Program-made: the position numbers and the translations under genes
In this document: piece by piece, positions 55,045 through 64,000 of the stretch
Position numbering within the stretch: position 1 is the first letter of the stretch
How the letters are laid out: each line of letters opens with the position of its first letter
Assembly: GCF_000203915.1 (NCBI RefSeq)
Contig: NC_008390.1
Span: 1,860,001-1,924,000, forward strand
Length of the DNA: 64,000 nt
Reading direction: 5' to 3'
DNA from: Burkholderia ambifaria AMMD
GTDB lineage: Bacteria > Pseudomonadota > Gammaproteobacteria > Burkholderiales > Burkholderiaceae
The notes under the pieces: generated by a model
What the model saw: the letters and a program-made list of their open reading frames with translations, nothing else
Told to the model about the DNA's origin: nothing
Databases searched by the model: none

Positions 55045-57288
55045 TCACGCGCGCTTTTGCGCGCGATGTTCGTCGAAGAAGTCCTGCACGACCGCGATCT
55101 CGCGCGTGCGCTTGAACGGCGGCAGGCTCTGCCAGATCCGGCGGCCGTACGGCTTGTCGACCAGCCGCGTGTCGCAGATCATCAGCACGCCGCGATCTGT
55201 CTCCGCGCGAATCAGGCGGCCCGCGCCCTGCTTCAGCGTGATCACGGCCTGCGGCAACTGGTGAACCGCGAACGGGCTCAAGCCCTTCTTCGTTAGCGCA
55301 TCGAGTCGCGCGGCGAGCACCGGATCGTCGGGCGGCGCGAACGGCAGCTTGTCGATCACGACGAGCGACAGCGCGTCGCCGCGCACGTCGACACCTTCCC
55401 AGAAGCTCTGGCTGCCGACGAGGATCGCATTGCCGTACGAACGGAAGCGGTCGAGCAGCTCGGTGCGGCTGGCATCGCCCTGCACCAGCAGCGGCGTGTT
55501 CCAGCCGCGCGACTCGATCACGTCGCGCAGCTTTGACGCGATCCGGTCGACCGCGCGCAGCGTCGTGCATAGCATGAAGACGCCGCCGCCCGACGCCTCG
55601 ATCGCCGGCAGCGCCGCATCGAATACGGCGTCGGTAAACGCCGGCGACGACGGCTGCGGCAGGTTGCGCGGCACGTACAGCAGGCCCTGCGTCTGATAGT
55701 CGAACGGGCTCGCGAGCGTCATCGAGCGCCGCGAGCTGAGGCCCATCTGGGCCGCGTAGTGCGTGAAGTCGCCGCGCACCGACAGCGTCGCCGACGTGAA
55801 GACCCACGCGCGCGGCACGCCGGCGCGCTGCTTCGCGAAGATCGGCGCGACCGACAACGGCGTCTCGTGCAGCTGGACGGTATGCGCGAATACTTCGACC
55901 CAGCGCACCTTCTCGTTCGGGTCGTCGGCAGCCGCCTTGTCGCCGGCTGCCGCGGCATCGGCCTGCGCGGCCGCTTGCGCCGCGCCGGGCGCGACCCAGC
56001 CCGCGAGCAGGTCCTGCAGCTCGCGCGCGCGCCGCAGGCACGCACCGAGCGATTCCGCCCGCTCGGCCTGGCTCGCGAGCGCCGATGCGAGCGCATCGAG
56101 CGCCGCTTCGAGCGCGTCGAGCGCGCCGAACATCGGGTGATCGTCGCCCAGTTGCGCGAGCGACATGCGCACGATCTGGTCGTTCGCGAACGCGAGGCGC
56201 AGATCGCGCGCCGCGCGTTCGAGATCGCCGCCGAGCTTCACCCACTCGACCGCATCGCGCGCATGGCTCAGGCCTTCGGCGACCGTGTCGCGTGCGAGTT
56301 CGAGGATCTGCGTGGTCGACAGCGTCTCGCCGAAGAACAGCGTCGCCGTCTCCGGCAGCTGGTGCGCTTCGTCGAAGATCACCGTGTTCGCGTTCGGCAG
56401 CAGCTCGGCCATCCCGGTGTCGCGCAGCATGATGTCCGCGAAGAACAGGTGATGGTTGACGACGACGACGTCGGCCTGCTGCGCCTCGCGCCGCGCCTGC
56501 ATCACGAAGCACTCCTTGTAATGCGGGCACTCCTGGCCGAGGCAGTTGTCGCGCGTCGACGTGACCATCGACCACACCGGCGCCGTCTCCGGCACGCTCG
56601 CGAGCTCGGCCTTGTCGCCGCTTTTCGTGATCTTCGCGAACCGGACGATTTCCTGCAGGTAGGCGGTGTCCTGTCGCGACGGCAGGCGGCCGTTGTCGGC
56701 CGTGCGCTGCAGATAGTAATGGCACAGGTAGTTCGAGCGGCCCTTGAGCATCGCGACCGTCACCGGCACCGCGAGCGCGTTGCGCACGGTCGGGATGTCG
56801 CGCTGGAACAGCTGGTCCTGCAAGTGCTTCGTGCCGGTCGACACGATCACCTTTCCGCCCCACAGCATCGCGGGCACCAGGTATGCATAGGTCTTGCCGG
56901 TACCGGTGCCGGCCTCGACGATCAGCGTGTTGTCGCCGGCGTCGCTGTCGGTGTCGGCCGCCGCAGCGTCCGCCACGGATTCGGCCGCCTTGTCGCCTTC
57001 GCCGAGGCGGCGCGCGGGCCGCTTGCGGGTTTCGAAGATTTCGGGTTCGGGCAACCGGCGCGCGGACGCCTCCATCGCGGACGCGACCGCGCGCGCCATC
57101 TCGATCTGCGACTGACGCGGATGATAGCCGTCGAGCGCGCGCGCAAGCAGTCCGCCTTCACCGAAGATCGTGTCGAGTTCGTCGACGCGCTTGCGGCTCA
57201 GCTCGAACGTGCCTTCGGGCGCACGAACGCGCCCGGCAGACGACGCGTCAGGCCGGGCATCGGGGTTGGCTTCAAGCGGTGAATTCAA
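55045..57288 (-). CDS. ATP-dependent DNA helicase, DinG/YoaA type
   Basis: 747 residues. Q/Walker A EAGTGTGKTYAYLVP, an Fe-S region with four Cys (C-HYY ... CLGQEC-HYKEC), DEAH in VIFDEAHQLPE, and C-terminal helicase motifs GSQSFWEGVD and QGAGRLIR. XPD-like 5'-3' helicase; the Asp/Ala-rich insertion near 100-125 and length fit YoaA/DinG. Role in DNA repair. YoaA versus DinG is unsettled. Confidence 0.92.
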   Translation of the reverse strand: MNSPLEANPDARPDASSAGRVRAPEGTFELSRKRVDELDTIFGEGGLLARALDGYHPRQSQIEMARAVASAMEASARRLPEPEIFETRKRPARRLGEGDKAAESVADAAAADTDSDAGDNTLIVEAGTGTGKTYAYLVPAMLWGGKVIVSTGTKHLQDQLFQRDIPTVRNALAVPVTVAMLKGRSNYLCHYYLQRTADNGRLPSRQDTAYLQEIVRFAKITKSGDKAELASVPETAPVWSMVTSTRDNCLGQECPHYKECFVMQARREAQQADVVVVNHHLFFADIMLRDTGMAELLPNANTVIFDEAHQLPETATLFFGETLSTTQILELARDTVAEGLSHARDAVEWVKLGGDLERAARDLRLAFANDQIVRMSLAQLGDDHPMFGALDALEAALDALASALASQAERAESLGACLRRARELQDLLAGWVAPGAAQAAAQADAAAAGDKAAADDPNEKVRWVEVFAHTVQLHETPLSVAPIFAKQRAGVPRAWVFTSATLSVRGDFTHYAAQMGLSSRRSMTLASPFDYQTQGLLYVPRNLPQPSSPAFTDAVFDAALPAIEASGGGVFMLCTTLRAVDRIASKLRDVIESRGWNTPLLVQGDASRTELLDRFRSYGNAILVGSQSFWEGVDVRGDALSLVVIDKLPFAPPDDPVLAARLDALTKKGLSPFAVHQLPQAVITLKQGAGRLIRAETDRGVLMICDTRLVDKPYGRRIWQSLPPFKRTREIAVVQDFFDEHRAQKRA

Positions 57289-57343
57289 GGCAAGCGTTCC
57301 TGTGTCCAGCGCCGAGGCGGCGCCGGCGCTTGCCAGGCCGCGC

Positions 57344-57559
57344 TCAGGCGCGCTTATCCGGTTCCAGCTGCGATTGCAGCAAAATGATTTTGTCCTTGGC
57401 TGCCAGCTTTTCCTTCTTCAGCCGGTGCAGCGTAATGTCGTCGATGTCGGAGTGTCCTTCCTTCAGCTCGATCTCTCGAGCGAGCTGCTGGTGCTGCTCC
57501 TGCAATGCTGCCAAACGGTTGTGCAATTCCTGCTGCTGTTCCGTGGGACGGTTTTGCAT
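57344..57559 (-). CDS. DUF465 (YdcH-family) small coiled-coil protein, 71 aa
   Basis: 71 residues: one long amphipathic helix (QQQELHNRLAALQEQHQQLA) followed by RLKKEKLAAKDKIILL, the DUF465 pattern. GGAGG sits six bases before the ATG. The much longer frame upstream is a shadow of the next gene. Role unknown. Confidence 0.88.
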   Translation of the reverse strand: MQNRPTEQQQELHNRLAALQEQHQQLAREIELKEGHSDIDDITLHRLKKEKLAAKDKIILLQSQLEPDKRA

Positions 57560-57636
57560 ATGCGCCTCCTCATCGAAGCAGCGCGCCGACTGGCGTGCCG
57601 GCACGCATGAGACTGAGTCCGGATCAATCCGATACG

Positions 57637-58389
57637 TTACTGCCCCTGCTGTTGCTGCTGCTTGGCCTTTTGGGCCGCTTCCTGCTGACGCCGCTCGACA
57701 TCGGCCTTGTGCTGCGCGGCTTCCTTCTGCTTCTGCTCGTAGCGCGTGGCGTTGTCCGCCCGCTCCTGCGCCTTCTGCGCAGCCTGCTGGTGCGCCTGGT
57801 CGAGCTTGCGCTGGAAGTCGGCCTGCTTCTGGTCGTAGGCCTGCTTGCTCGCGGCATGCTGCGGTGCTTCCGCGCCGCGCTGCGCCCGCTTCAGTGCATT
57901 CTGCTCCTGCTTGTCGCGGAACGCAGCCGCGTTGGCCGCGTCGTTCGCCGCGCGCTGCGGCGCTTCCGCCGCATTCTGCGCCTGCTTCAGCGCCTGCTGC
58001 TGGTCGCGCTGCTGCGCCCGCACCGCACGCTGCTCGTCGTCGAGCGCGAGCTGCTCCTGGCGGATGCTCGCCCGCTCCTCGCGCATCCGGTCGCGCGCAT
58101 TGCCGAGACAGTGATTGACGAAGAACTTGCTGTAGCAATCGTGCTCCGCCACCGCATAACGATAATCGTTTTCCGCTGAGCGTTGATTGAGCACTTTTTG
58201 ACGGGCGTCAAAATCCTGCGTGGCGGAGGCTGCGACGGGCACGGCGGCAGCGGCGTCAGGCGCGCTTGCGCCCGATGCCTGTGCGTACGCGACGGTGGAC
58301 CCGGCGGACAAAGCCGCGGCAAGCGCTGCGCCGAGCGCGACGAGAGAAATGCGGGAAGTTGGCAATGTCGTAGGAAAGCTGCGGGACAT
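57637..58389 (-). CDS. Exported Gln/Ala-rich coiled-coil protein, 250 aa
   Basis: Signal peptide ending at AYAQA-S, then a mature part with two Cys (EHDCYSK and NHCLGN) and a long Gln/Ala/Lys/Glu-rich coiled coil down to the C-terminus ([10 protein letters not shown]). Burkholderia exports such proteins to the periplasm; function unknown. Upstream of the DUF465 gene on the same strand, spacer 77 bp. Confidence 0.8.
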   Translation of the reverse strand: MSRSFPTTLPTSRISLVALGAALAAALSAGSTVAYAQASGASAPDAAAAVPVAASATQDFDARQKVLNQRSAENDYRYAVAEHDCYSKFFVNHCLGNARDRMREERASIRQEQLALDDEQRAVRAQQRDQQQALKQAQNAAEAPQRAANDAANAAAFRDKQEQNALKRAQRGAEAPQHAASKQAYDQKQADFQRKLDQAHQQAAQKAQERADNATRYEQKQKEAAQHKADVERRQQEAAQKAKQQQQQGQ

Positions 58390-58547
58390 GTGTCAAATTC
58401 TATCACCCCCGGCTGGACGCTCCGCCATTTATGGCAAAATGCCCCGCTTCACCCACCCGCGGCATCTGGTCCGGCGGGCCCGTCTCGCAGCCCGCCGCGC
58501 GGTCTGCCGGCCCGCGCCGCGATTTCAGCAGGCACATCATCCACGAC

Positions 58548-60872
58548 ATGACGGAAACCGTAGCACTCAAGATCGTACAGCGCATCGCCACCGAACTGTC
58601 CGTCCAGCCGCGCCAGGTCGCGGCGGCCGTGCAACTCCTCGACGAAGGCTCGACCGTTCCGTTCATTGCCCGGTACCGCAAGGAAGTGACGGGCAACCTG
58701 GACGACACGCAGCTGCGCCAGCTCGAGGAGCGCCTCCTGTATCTGCGCGAACTCGAGGATCGCCGCGCGACGATCCTGTCGAGCATCGACGAACAGGGCA
58801 AGCTGACCGACGAACTGCGCGCCGCGATCGACGCGGCCGACAGCAAGCAGGTGCTCGAAGACCTTTATCTGCCGTACAAGCCGAAGCGCCGCACGCGCGC
58901 GCAGATCGCCCGCGAAGCCGGCCTCGAGCCGCTCGCGCAGGCGCTGCTCGCGAATCCGCTGCTCGACCCGCAGGCCGAAGCCGCCGCGTACGTCGATGCC
59001 GACAAGGGTGTCGCCGACGTGAAGGCCGCGCTCGACGGCGCGCGCGACATCCTGTCCGAACAGTTCGGCGAAACGGCCGAGCTGCTCGGCAAGCTGCGCG
59101 ACTATCTGCACAGCCAGGGCGTCGTGTCGTCGGCCGTGGTCGAAGGCAAGGAAAACGAGGAAGGCGAGAAATTCCGCGACTACTACGACTACGCTGAGAC
59201 GATCCGGACCGTGCCGTCGCACCGCGCGCTCGCGCTGTTCCGCGGCCGCAACGCCGGTGTGCTGACCGTCAAGCTGGGCCTCGGCGAGGAGCTCGACGCG
59301 CAGGTTCCGCATCCCGGCGAAGCGATGATCGCGCGCCATTTCGGGATCGCGAACCAGAACCGTCCCGCCGACAAGTGGCTGTCCGACGTGTGCCGCTGGT
59401 GCTGGCGCGTGAAGGTGCAGCCGCACATCGAGAACGAACTGCTCACGCAACTGCGTGAAACGGCGGAAGCCGAGGCGATCCGCGTGTTCGCGCGCAACCT
59501 GAAGGACCTGCTGCTGGCCGCGCCGGCCGGCCCGAAGGCCGTGATCGGTCTCGACCCCGGCCTGCGCACGGGCGTGAAGGTCGCCGTGGTCGACCGCACC
59601 GGCAAGCTGCTCGCGACCGACACGATCTACCCGCACGAGCCGCGCCGCGACTGGGACGGCTCGCTCGCGAAGCTCGCGCGCATCGCCGCGCAGACGCAGG
59701 CCGAGCTGATCAGCATCGGCAACGGCACCGCGTCCCGTGAAACCGACAAGCTCGCGAGCGAGCTGATCTCGAAGCACCCCGAACTGCGGCTGCAGAAGAT
59801 CGTCGTGTCGGAAGCCGGCGCGTCGGTCTACTCGGCGTCCGAGCTGGCCGCGAAGGAATTCCCGGAACTCGACGTGTCGCTGCGCGGCGCCGTGTCGATC
59901 GCGCGCCGTCTGCAGGATCCGCTCGCCGAGCTCGTGAAGATCGAGCCGAAGGCGATCGGCGTCGGCCAGTACCAGCACGACGTGAACCAGCGCGAACTCG
60001 CCCGCTCGCTCGACGCGGTCGTCGAGGATTGCGTGAACGCGGTCGGCGTTGACGCGAATACCGCGTCGGTCGCGCTGCTGGCACGCGTATCGGGCCTGAA
60101 TGCGACGCTCGCGCGCAACATCGTCGACTATCGCGACGCGAATGGGCCGTTCCCGTCGCGCGACCATCTGCGCAAGGTGCCGCGCCTCGGCGACAAGACC
60201 TTCGAACAGGCCGCCGGCTTCCTGCGCATCAACGGCGGCGAGAATCCGCTCGACCGGTCGTCGGTCCACCCGGAGGCCTACCCGGTCGTCGAACGGATCC
60301 TCGCGAAGATCAACAAGCGCATCGATGACGTGCTCGGCAGCCGCGACGCGCTGTCCGGACTGTCGCCGACGGAATTTGTTGACGAACGTTTCGGCCTGCC
60401 GACCGTGCGCGACATCCTGTCCGAACTCGAAAAACCGGGTCGCGACCCGCGGCCCGAATTCAAGACCGCCACGTTCCGCGACGGCGTCGAGAAGGTGTCC
60501 GATCTGATGCCCGGCATGCTCCTCGAAGGGGTCGTGACGAACGTCGCGGCGTTCGGCGCGTTCGTGGATATCGGCGTGCACCAGGACGGCCTCGTCCACG
60601 TGTCGGCGATGTCGACGAAGTTCATCAAGGATCCGCACGAAGTCGTGAAGGCCGGCCAGGTCGTCAAGGTCAAGGTGCTCGACGTCGACGTGAAGCGTCA
60701 GCGCATTGCGCTGACGATGCGCCTCGACGACGAAGCGGCCGCGCCCGGCATGGCGTCGCGCAGCAGTCAGGAGCGCGGCAATGCCGGCCGCGGCGCGGCC
60801 CGCCCGCAGCGTTCGCGCGAGCCGGAACCGGCCGGTGCGATGGCCGCGGCGTTCGCGAAGCTGAAGCGCTGA
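58548..60872 (+). CDS. tex: RNA-binding transcription accessory protein Tex
   Basis: 774 residues. Tex N-terminal domain ([20 protein letters not shown]), YqgF RNase-H-like core ([19 protein letters not shown]), helix-hairpin-helix ([19 protein letters not shown]) and a C-terminal S1 domain ([20 protein letters not shown]). The start [14 protein letters not shown] at 58548 is family-typical; the longer frame is not. Involved in transcription and stress tolerance. Confidence 0.97.
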   Translation: MTETVALKIVQRIATELSVQPRQVAAAVQLLDEGSTVPFIARYRKEVTGNLDDTQLRQLEERLLYLRELEDRRATILSSIDEQGKLTDELRAAIDAADSKQVLEDLYLPYKPKRRTRAQIAREAGLEPLAQALLANPLLDPQAEAAAYVDADKGVADVKAALDGARDILSEQFGETAELLGKLRDYLHSQGVVSSAVVEGKENEEGEKFRDYYDYAETIRTVPSHRALALFRGRNAGVLTVKLGLGEELDAQVPHPGEAMIARHFGIANQNRPADKWLSDVCRWCWRVKVQPHIENELLTQLRETAEAEAIRVFARNLKDLLLAAPAGPKAVIGLDPGLRTGVKVAVVDRTGKLLATDTIYPHEPRRDWDGSLAKLARIAAQTQAELISIGNGTASRETDKLASELISKHPELRLQKIVVSEAGASVYSASELAAKEFPELDVSLRGAVSIARRLQDPLAELVKIEPKAIGVGQYQHDVNQRELARSLDAVVEDCVNAVGVDANTASVALLARVSGLNATLARNIVDYRDANGPFPSRDHLRKVPRLGDKTFEQAAGFLRINGGENPLDRSSVHPEAYPVVERILAKINKRIDDVLGSRDALSGLSPTEFVDERFGLPTVRDILSELEKPGRDPRPEFKTATFRDGVEKVSDLMPGMLLEGVVTNVAAFGAFVDIGVHQDGLVHVSAMSTKFIKDPHEVVKAGQVVKVKVLDVDVKRQRIALTMRLDDEAAAPGMASRSSQERGNAGRGAARPQRSREPEPAGAMAAAFAKLKR

Positions 60873-60896
60873 ACGCGCGAAGGTCGTCCACGCACG

Positions 60897-60926
60897 AAAA
60901 AAAGCCCGCCGACAGGCGGGCTTTTT
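60897..60926. terminator. Bidirectional terminator between tex and kup
   Basis: Stem aaagcccgcc / ggcgggcttt with GACA loop, A-run left and T-run right; serves both convergent genes. Confidence 0.95.
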
Positions 60927-60983
60927 CATGGCGCGGCAAGCGCACTGCCGAATTGGGCCGCATTCGCGGCCCGCGCGCTCCGG

Positions 60984-62897
60984 TCAGATCTCGATCTTGG
61001 TGCCGAGCTCGACGACGCGGTTCGCCGGAATCGAGAAGAAGTCGGTCGGCTTCGCCGCGTTCTGATGCATCCACGCGAACACACGCTCGCGCCAGATCGA
61101 CATGCCGGGCAGATGCGTCGGCACGACCGTTTCGCGCGCGAGGAAAAACGACGTGTCCATCAGCTCGAACGTCATGTCGTGCGAGCGGCCGAATTCCTCG
61201 AGCACGGCCTTCACGTCCGGCGTCTCGTTGAAGCCGTACTGGGCCTTGACGATGTACAGGCCGCCACCCGCATCGCGCGAACTCAGGCGCGTGTCGTCGC
61301 GCACGTACGGAATGTCGCGCGTGACGAACGTCAGGAAGATGGTCCGCTCGTGGAGGACCTTGTTGTGCTTCAGGTTGTGCAGCAGGCTCACGGGCACGAG
61401 CTTGTCGTTGCCGGTCAGGTAGATCGCGGTGCCCGACACGCGGTGCGGCGGATGCGCGAGCAGCCCTTGCAGGAACGGCTCGAGCGGGATACCGTCCGCG
61501 GCCGTGCGCTCCTTGACGATGTGGCGGCCCTTGTACCAGGTCATCAGCAGGAAGAACAGCAGCGCGCCGATGCCGAGCGGCAGCCAGCCGCCCTGCGCGA
61601 CCTTCAGCAGGTTTGCGCCGAAGAAGCCGAGGTCGATCGCGAGGAACACCGCGATGATCGCGCCGACGAGCAGCCGGTTCCAGTTCCACACCTTCACCAT
61701 CACGACGCACGCCAGCACGGTGGTGATGACCATCGTCGCCGTCACCGCGATACCGTACGCGGCCGCCAGGTTGTCGGAGCTCTTGAAGCCGATCACGATG
61801 CAGAGGATCACGAACAGCAGCAGCCAGTTCACGACCGGCACGTAGATCTGGCCGATCGCCAGCTCGGACGTATGCAGCACCTTCATGCGCGGCACGTAGC
61901 CGAGCTGGATCGCCTGCGACGTCAGCGAATACGCGCCCGAGATCACGGCCTGCGACGCGATCACGGTCGCGACCGTCGACAGCACGACGAGCGGCAGCAA
62001 CCCCCATTCGGGCGCCAGCAGGAAGAACGGGTTTTCGATCGCTTTCGGGTTCTGGATCAGCAGCGCGCCCTGGCCGAAGTAGTTCAGCACGAGCGACGGC
62101 ATCACGAGCCCGTACGCGGCGAGGCGGATCGGCTTCGCGCCAAAGTGGCCCATGTCCGCGTAGAGCGCTTCCGCACCGGTCAGCACCAGCACGACCGAAC
62201 CCAGCACGACATAGGCCTGCAACAGGTGGTCGGCCATGAACGATGCCGCGTAGTACGGATTGATCGCCGCGATGATGCCCGGCACGCGCGCGATGTGGTA
62301 CACGCCGAGTGCCGCGATCACGATGAACCACACGACCATGATCGGGCCGAACAGCTTGCCGACCAGCGCGGTGCCGTGGCGCTGGATCCAGAACAGCGCG
62401 ATCAGGATCACGATCGTGATCGGCAGCACGAGGTGGGACAAGTGCGGTGTCGCGATTTCGAGACCTTCGACCGCCGACATCACCGAGATCGCCGGTGTGA
62501 TCACCGCGTCCCCGTAGAACATGCACGCGCCGAATATCCCGAGCGCCATCAGCGCGCCCGCGACGCGGGTCTTCGGGTCGAGCGGCCGCAGCGACAGGGC
62601 CATCAGCGCGAGCACGCCGCCCTCGCCGTTGTTGTCGGCCCGCATCACGAACAGCAGATATTTGATGCCGACCACGAGGATGATCGCCCAGAACAGCAGC
62701 GAGATCACCCCCAGGATCGAGCTTTCGGTCAGCGGGATGCCGTGTGCGGGGCTGAACGCCTCCTTCAGCGCATACAGCGGGCTCGTCCCGATGTCGCCGA
62801 ACACCACGCCGATGGCCGCTATCGCAAGCGCCCGCATCGAGTGTTGGTGCGTCGAATGCGCATGGGCTGCGTCGGTCGCCTGGATCGTGTCGTTCAT
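60984..62897 (-). CDS. kup: Low-affinity K+ uptake protein Kup
   Basis: 637 residues with about 12 hydrophobic helices. [38 protein letters not shown] and VYKGRHIV match Kup, a K+/H+ symporter. The first ~25 residues are His-rich ([11 protein letters not shown]), a possible pH-sensing segment. Monocistronic. Confidence 0.95.
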   Translation of the reverse strand: MNDTIQATDAAHAHSTHQHSMRALAIAAIGVVFGDIGTSPLYALKEAFSPAHGIPLTESSILGVISLLFWAIILVVGIKYLLFVMRADNNGEGGVLALMALSLRPLDPKTRVAGALMALGIFGACMFYGDAVITPAISVMSAVEGLEIATPHLSHLVLPITIVILIALFWIQRHGTALVGKLFGPIMVVWFIVIAALGVYHIARVPGIIAAINPYYAASFMADHLLQAYVVLGSVVLVLTGAEALYADMGHFGAKPIRLAAYGLVMPSLVLNYFGQGALLIQNPKAIENPFFLLAPEWGLLPLVVLSTVATVIASQAVISGAYSLTSQAIQLGYVPRMKVLHTSELAIGQIYVPVVNWLLLFVILCIVIGFKSSDNLAAAYGIAVTATMVITTVLACVVMVKVWNWNRLLVGAIIAVFLAIDLGFFGANLLKVAQGGWLPLGIGALLFFLLMTWYKGRHIVKERTAADGIPLEPFLQGLLAHPPHRVSGTAIYLTGNDKLVPVSLLHNLKHNKVLHERTIFLTFVTRDIPYVRDDTRLSSRDAGGGLYIVKAQYGFNETPDVKAVLEEFGRSHDMTFELMDTSFFLARETVVPTHLPGMSIWRERVFAWMHQNAAKPTDFFSIPANRVVELGTKIEI

Positions 62898-63115
62898 ATG
62901 AAGCGTAATAATCGGGTCCGGTCGGACAAAACGAGCGCTATTCTACTCGCGCCCCCCTGAAACACCGCCCTGCCGTGTTGCCCTGACACCACGTGATCCA
63001 CGCCGCGCATGCAATCCCGCGCAAGCTGTGGCAGGGCTGCCATCATAGCCGGGCCCGCGCCGTCTGCCTACCGCGAACGGCCGATCGACGCGACCGCCGG
63101 CCTTCCGCGCCAATG

Positions 63116-63139
63116 AAAAACGGCGCCGCAAGCGGCGCC
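63116..63139 (-). terminator. Terminator after the phosphoribosyltransferase gene
   Basis: Perfect 9-bp stem (cggcgccgc / gcggcgccg, two-base loop) followed on the minus strand by five T. Confidence 0.85.
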
Positions 63140-63170
63140 GTACAAGGCTTTCGTTCGATCGGCGGGGCGC

Positions 63171-63767
63171 TTACGCGCCCGAACCGTCGCGCTGCGCGCG
63201 ACCACGCTTGATCCACGCCTCGAGGTTGTGCGGACGAACGGTGTCCCACTCTTCGAACGGCTGATGAATCCACGGGTTCGTCGGCAGATACTGCGTGTGA
63301 TAGTCGGGCTTCACCTTCGAGCAACCCTTGTACCAGAGTACGGCCGAACGCACGGCCGTGACGGCCGGATAGCGCTCCTTGAGATGCTCCTGCACGCGCG
63401 CGAGCGTGACGCCCGAATCGACGAGATCGTCGACCAGCAGCACGTTGCCCGCGAGCTGGCCGCGCGTCATCGTGATGTACTGCGCGATGTCGAGCTCACC
63501 CTGCTCGGTGCCGGCCGCTTCGCGGTACGAACTCGTCGCGAGGATCGCGAGCGGGACGTCATAGATGCGCGAGAGCTGATCGCCGACACGCAGACCGCCG
63601 CGCGCGAGGCACAGGATCTGGTCGAACTTCCAGCCCGATGCATGCACCTGGAGCGCGAGCAGCTCGATCAGACGATGGTATTCGTCCCAGCCTACCCACA
63701 GGTTCTTGTCGTCGTTGCGCGGATCGGTCATCAAGTCTGCCGCCGTCATCGTGATTTGCTGCGTCAT
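63171..63767 (-). CDS. Purine-type phosphoribosyltransferase
   Basis: 198 residues. The PRPP motif is NVLLVDDLVDSGVTL; FDQILCLARGGLRVGDQLS resembles the family's substrate loop. Placed 8 bp downstream of purA on the same strand, so it is likely a hypoxanthine/xanthine/guanine-type salvage enzyme; which base is not determined. Start MTQQITMTAADLM at 63767. Confidence 0.85.
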   Translation of the reverse strand: MTQQITMTAADLMTDPRNDDKNLWVGWDEYHRLIELLALQVHASGWKFDQILCLARGGLRVGDQLSRIYDVPLAILATSSYREAAGTEQGELDIAQYITMTRGQLAGNVLLVDDLVDSGVTLARVQEHLKERYPAVTAVRSAVLWYKGCSKVKPDYHTQYLPTNPWIHQPFEEWDTVRPHNLEAWIKRGRAQRDGSGA

Positions 63768-63775
63768 GCTGAAAA

Positions 63776-64000
63776 TTACACCTTGAACGGATGGCGGAGC
63801 AGGATCGTTTCGTCGCGATCCGGGCCGGTCGAAACCATGTCGACCGGCACGCCGGCCACTTCCTGGACACGGGTCAGGTAGGCCTGCGCATTCGCCGGCA
63901 GCGCGTCCCACGTCTTGATGCCGACGGTGCTTTCCTTCCAGCCGGCGAAGGTTTCGTACACGGGCTCGCAACGCGCGACATCGGCCGCACCGCGCGGCAG
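63776..64000 (-). CDS. purA: Adenylosuccinate synthetase, C-terminal 74 residues (runs off the right edge)
   Basis: The frame ends [19 protein letters not shown] with a TAA at 63776-63778; upstream [18 protein letters not shown] and [20 protein letters not shown] match the conserved C-terminus of PurA, which makes adenylosuccinate from IMP, Asp and GTP. The rest of the gene lies outside the window. Confidence 0.93.
   Translation of the reverse strand: MPRGAADVARCEPVYETFAGWKESTVGIKTWDALPANAQAYLTRVQEVAGVPVDMVSTGPDRDETILLRHPFKV

Noticed and set aside
57344..58138. 264-codon frame containing the DUF465 gene
   Set aside because: Only the last 71 codons are protein-like with a ribosome site; the rest is antisense noise over the coiled-coil gene.

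Overview
The window is high-GC, densely coded DNA from a Burkholderia-type betaproteobacterium, most likely of the Burkholderia cepacia complex. The evidence is codon use, the phaC-phaA-phaB-phaR order, and the rluD/bamD, tex/kup and purA neighbourhoods. The catechol siderophore locus resembles the one reported for cepaciachelin in B. ambifaria. Species and the siderophore name are inferences; I could run no searches.

Layout. 1-1005 is the N-terminal part of an aldehyde dehydrogenase that runs off the left edge. 1788-19297 is a complete iron-acquisition locus. A minus-strand operon makes 2,3-dihydroxybenzoate (entC, entB, entA), activates it (entE, the carrier domain of entB), condenses it on a one-module NRPS (C-A-T-TE), exports the product (MFS), and starts with a TonB-dependent receptor behind a Fur box. 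An AraC regulator lies upstream. A plus-strand operon behind a near-perfect Fur palindrome supplies a binding protein, an esterase, a permease and an ATPase. The NRPS A-domain pocket (D-A-E-D-I-G-T-I-I-K) has acidic residues suited to a diamino acid such as lysine rather than serine.

20011-26547 is an unusual cluster that I do not recognise: an FkbM methyltransferase, a phosphotransferase, a radical SAM/SPASM-like enzyme, an asparagine-synthetase-like ligase without its glutaminase and an MGT-type glycosyltransferase, in one tightly coupled operon, plus a CmcI-like enzyme and a second phosphotransferase started from a shared CATG. It looks like an undescribed small-molecule or glycoconjugate pathway and is the best candidate here for a new system.

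26790-29842 is a small lower-GC island inserted in the 3' end of ybiT (ABC-F ATPase), bounded by a 126-bp direct repeat. It carries four unknown genes and a decayed serine recombinase. The old ybiT terminator is stranded 3 kb away, beyond the left repeat.

31477-46718 is mostly chromosomal housekeeping: a lipocalin-like protein, an AsmA-family protein, fetAB, a PliI-like lysozyme inhibitor, a LysR/oxidoreductase pair, serB, a cystathionine beta-lyase, kdgK, rimO, and then an AT-rich stretch with a small secreted protein. 46971-51671 is the polyhydroxybutyrate locus phaCAB-phaR. 52037-64000 holds yfiH, rluD, bamD, a DinG-family helicase, a DUF465 protein, a coiled-coil exported protein, tex, kup, a phosphoribosyltransferase and the C-terminal end of purA, separated by clear bidirectional terminators.
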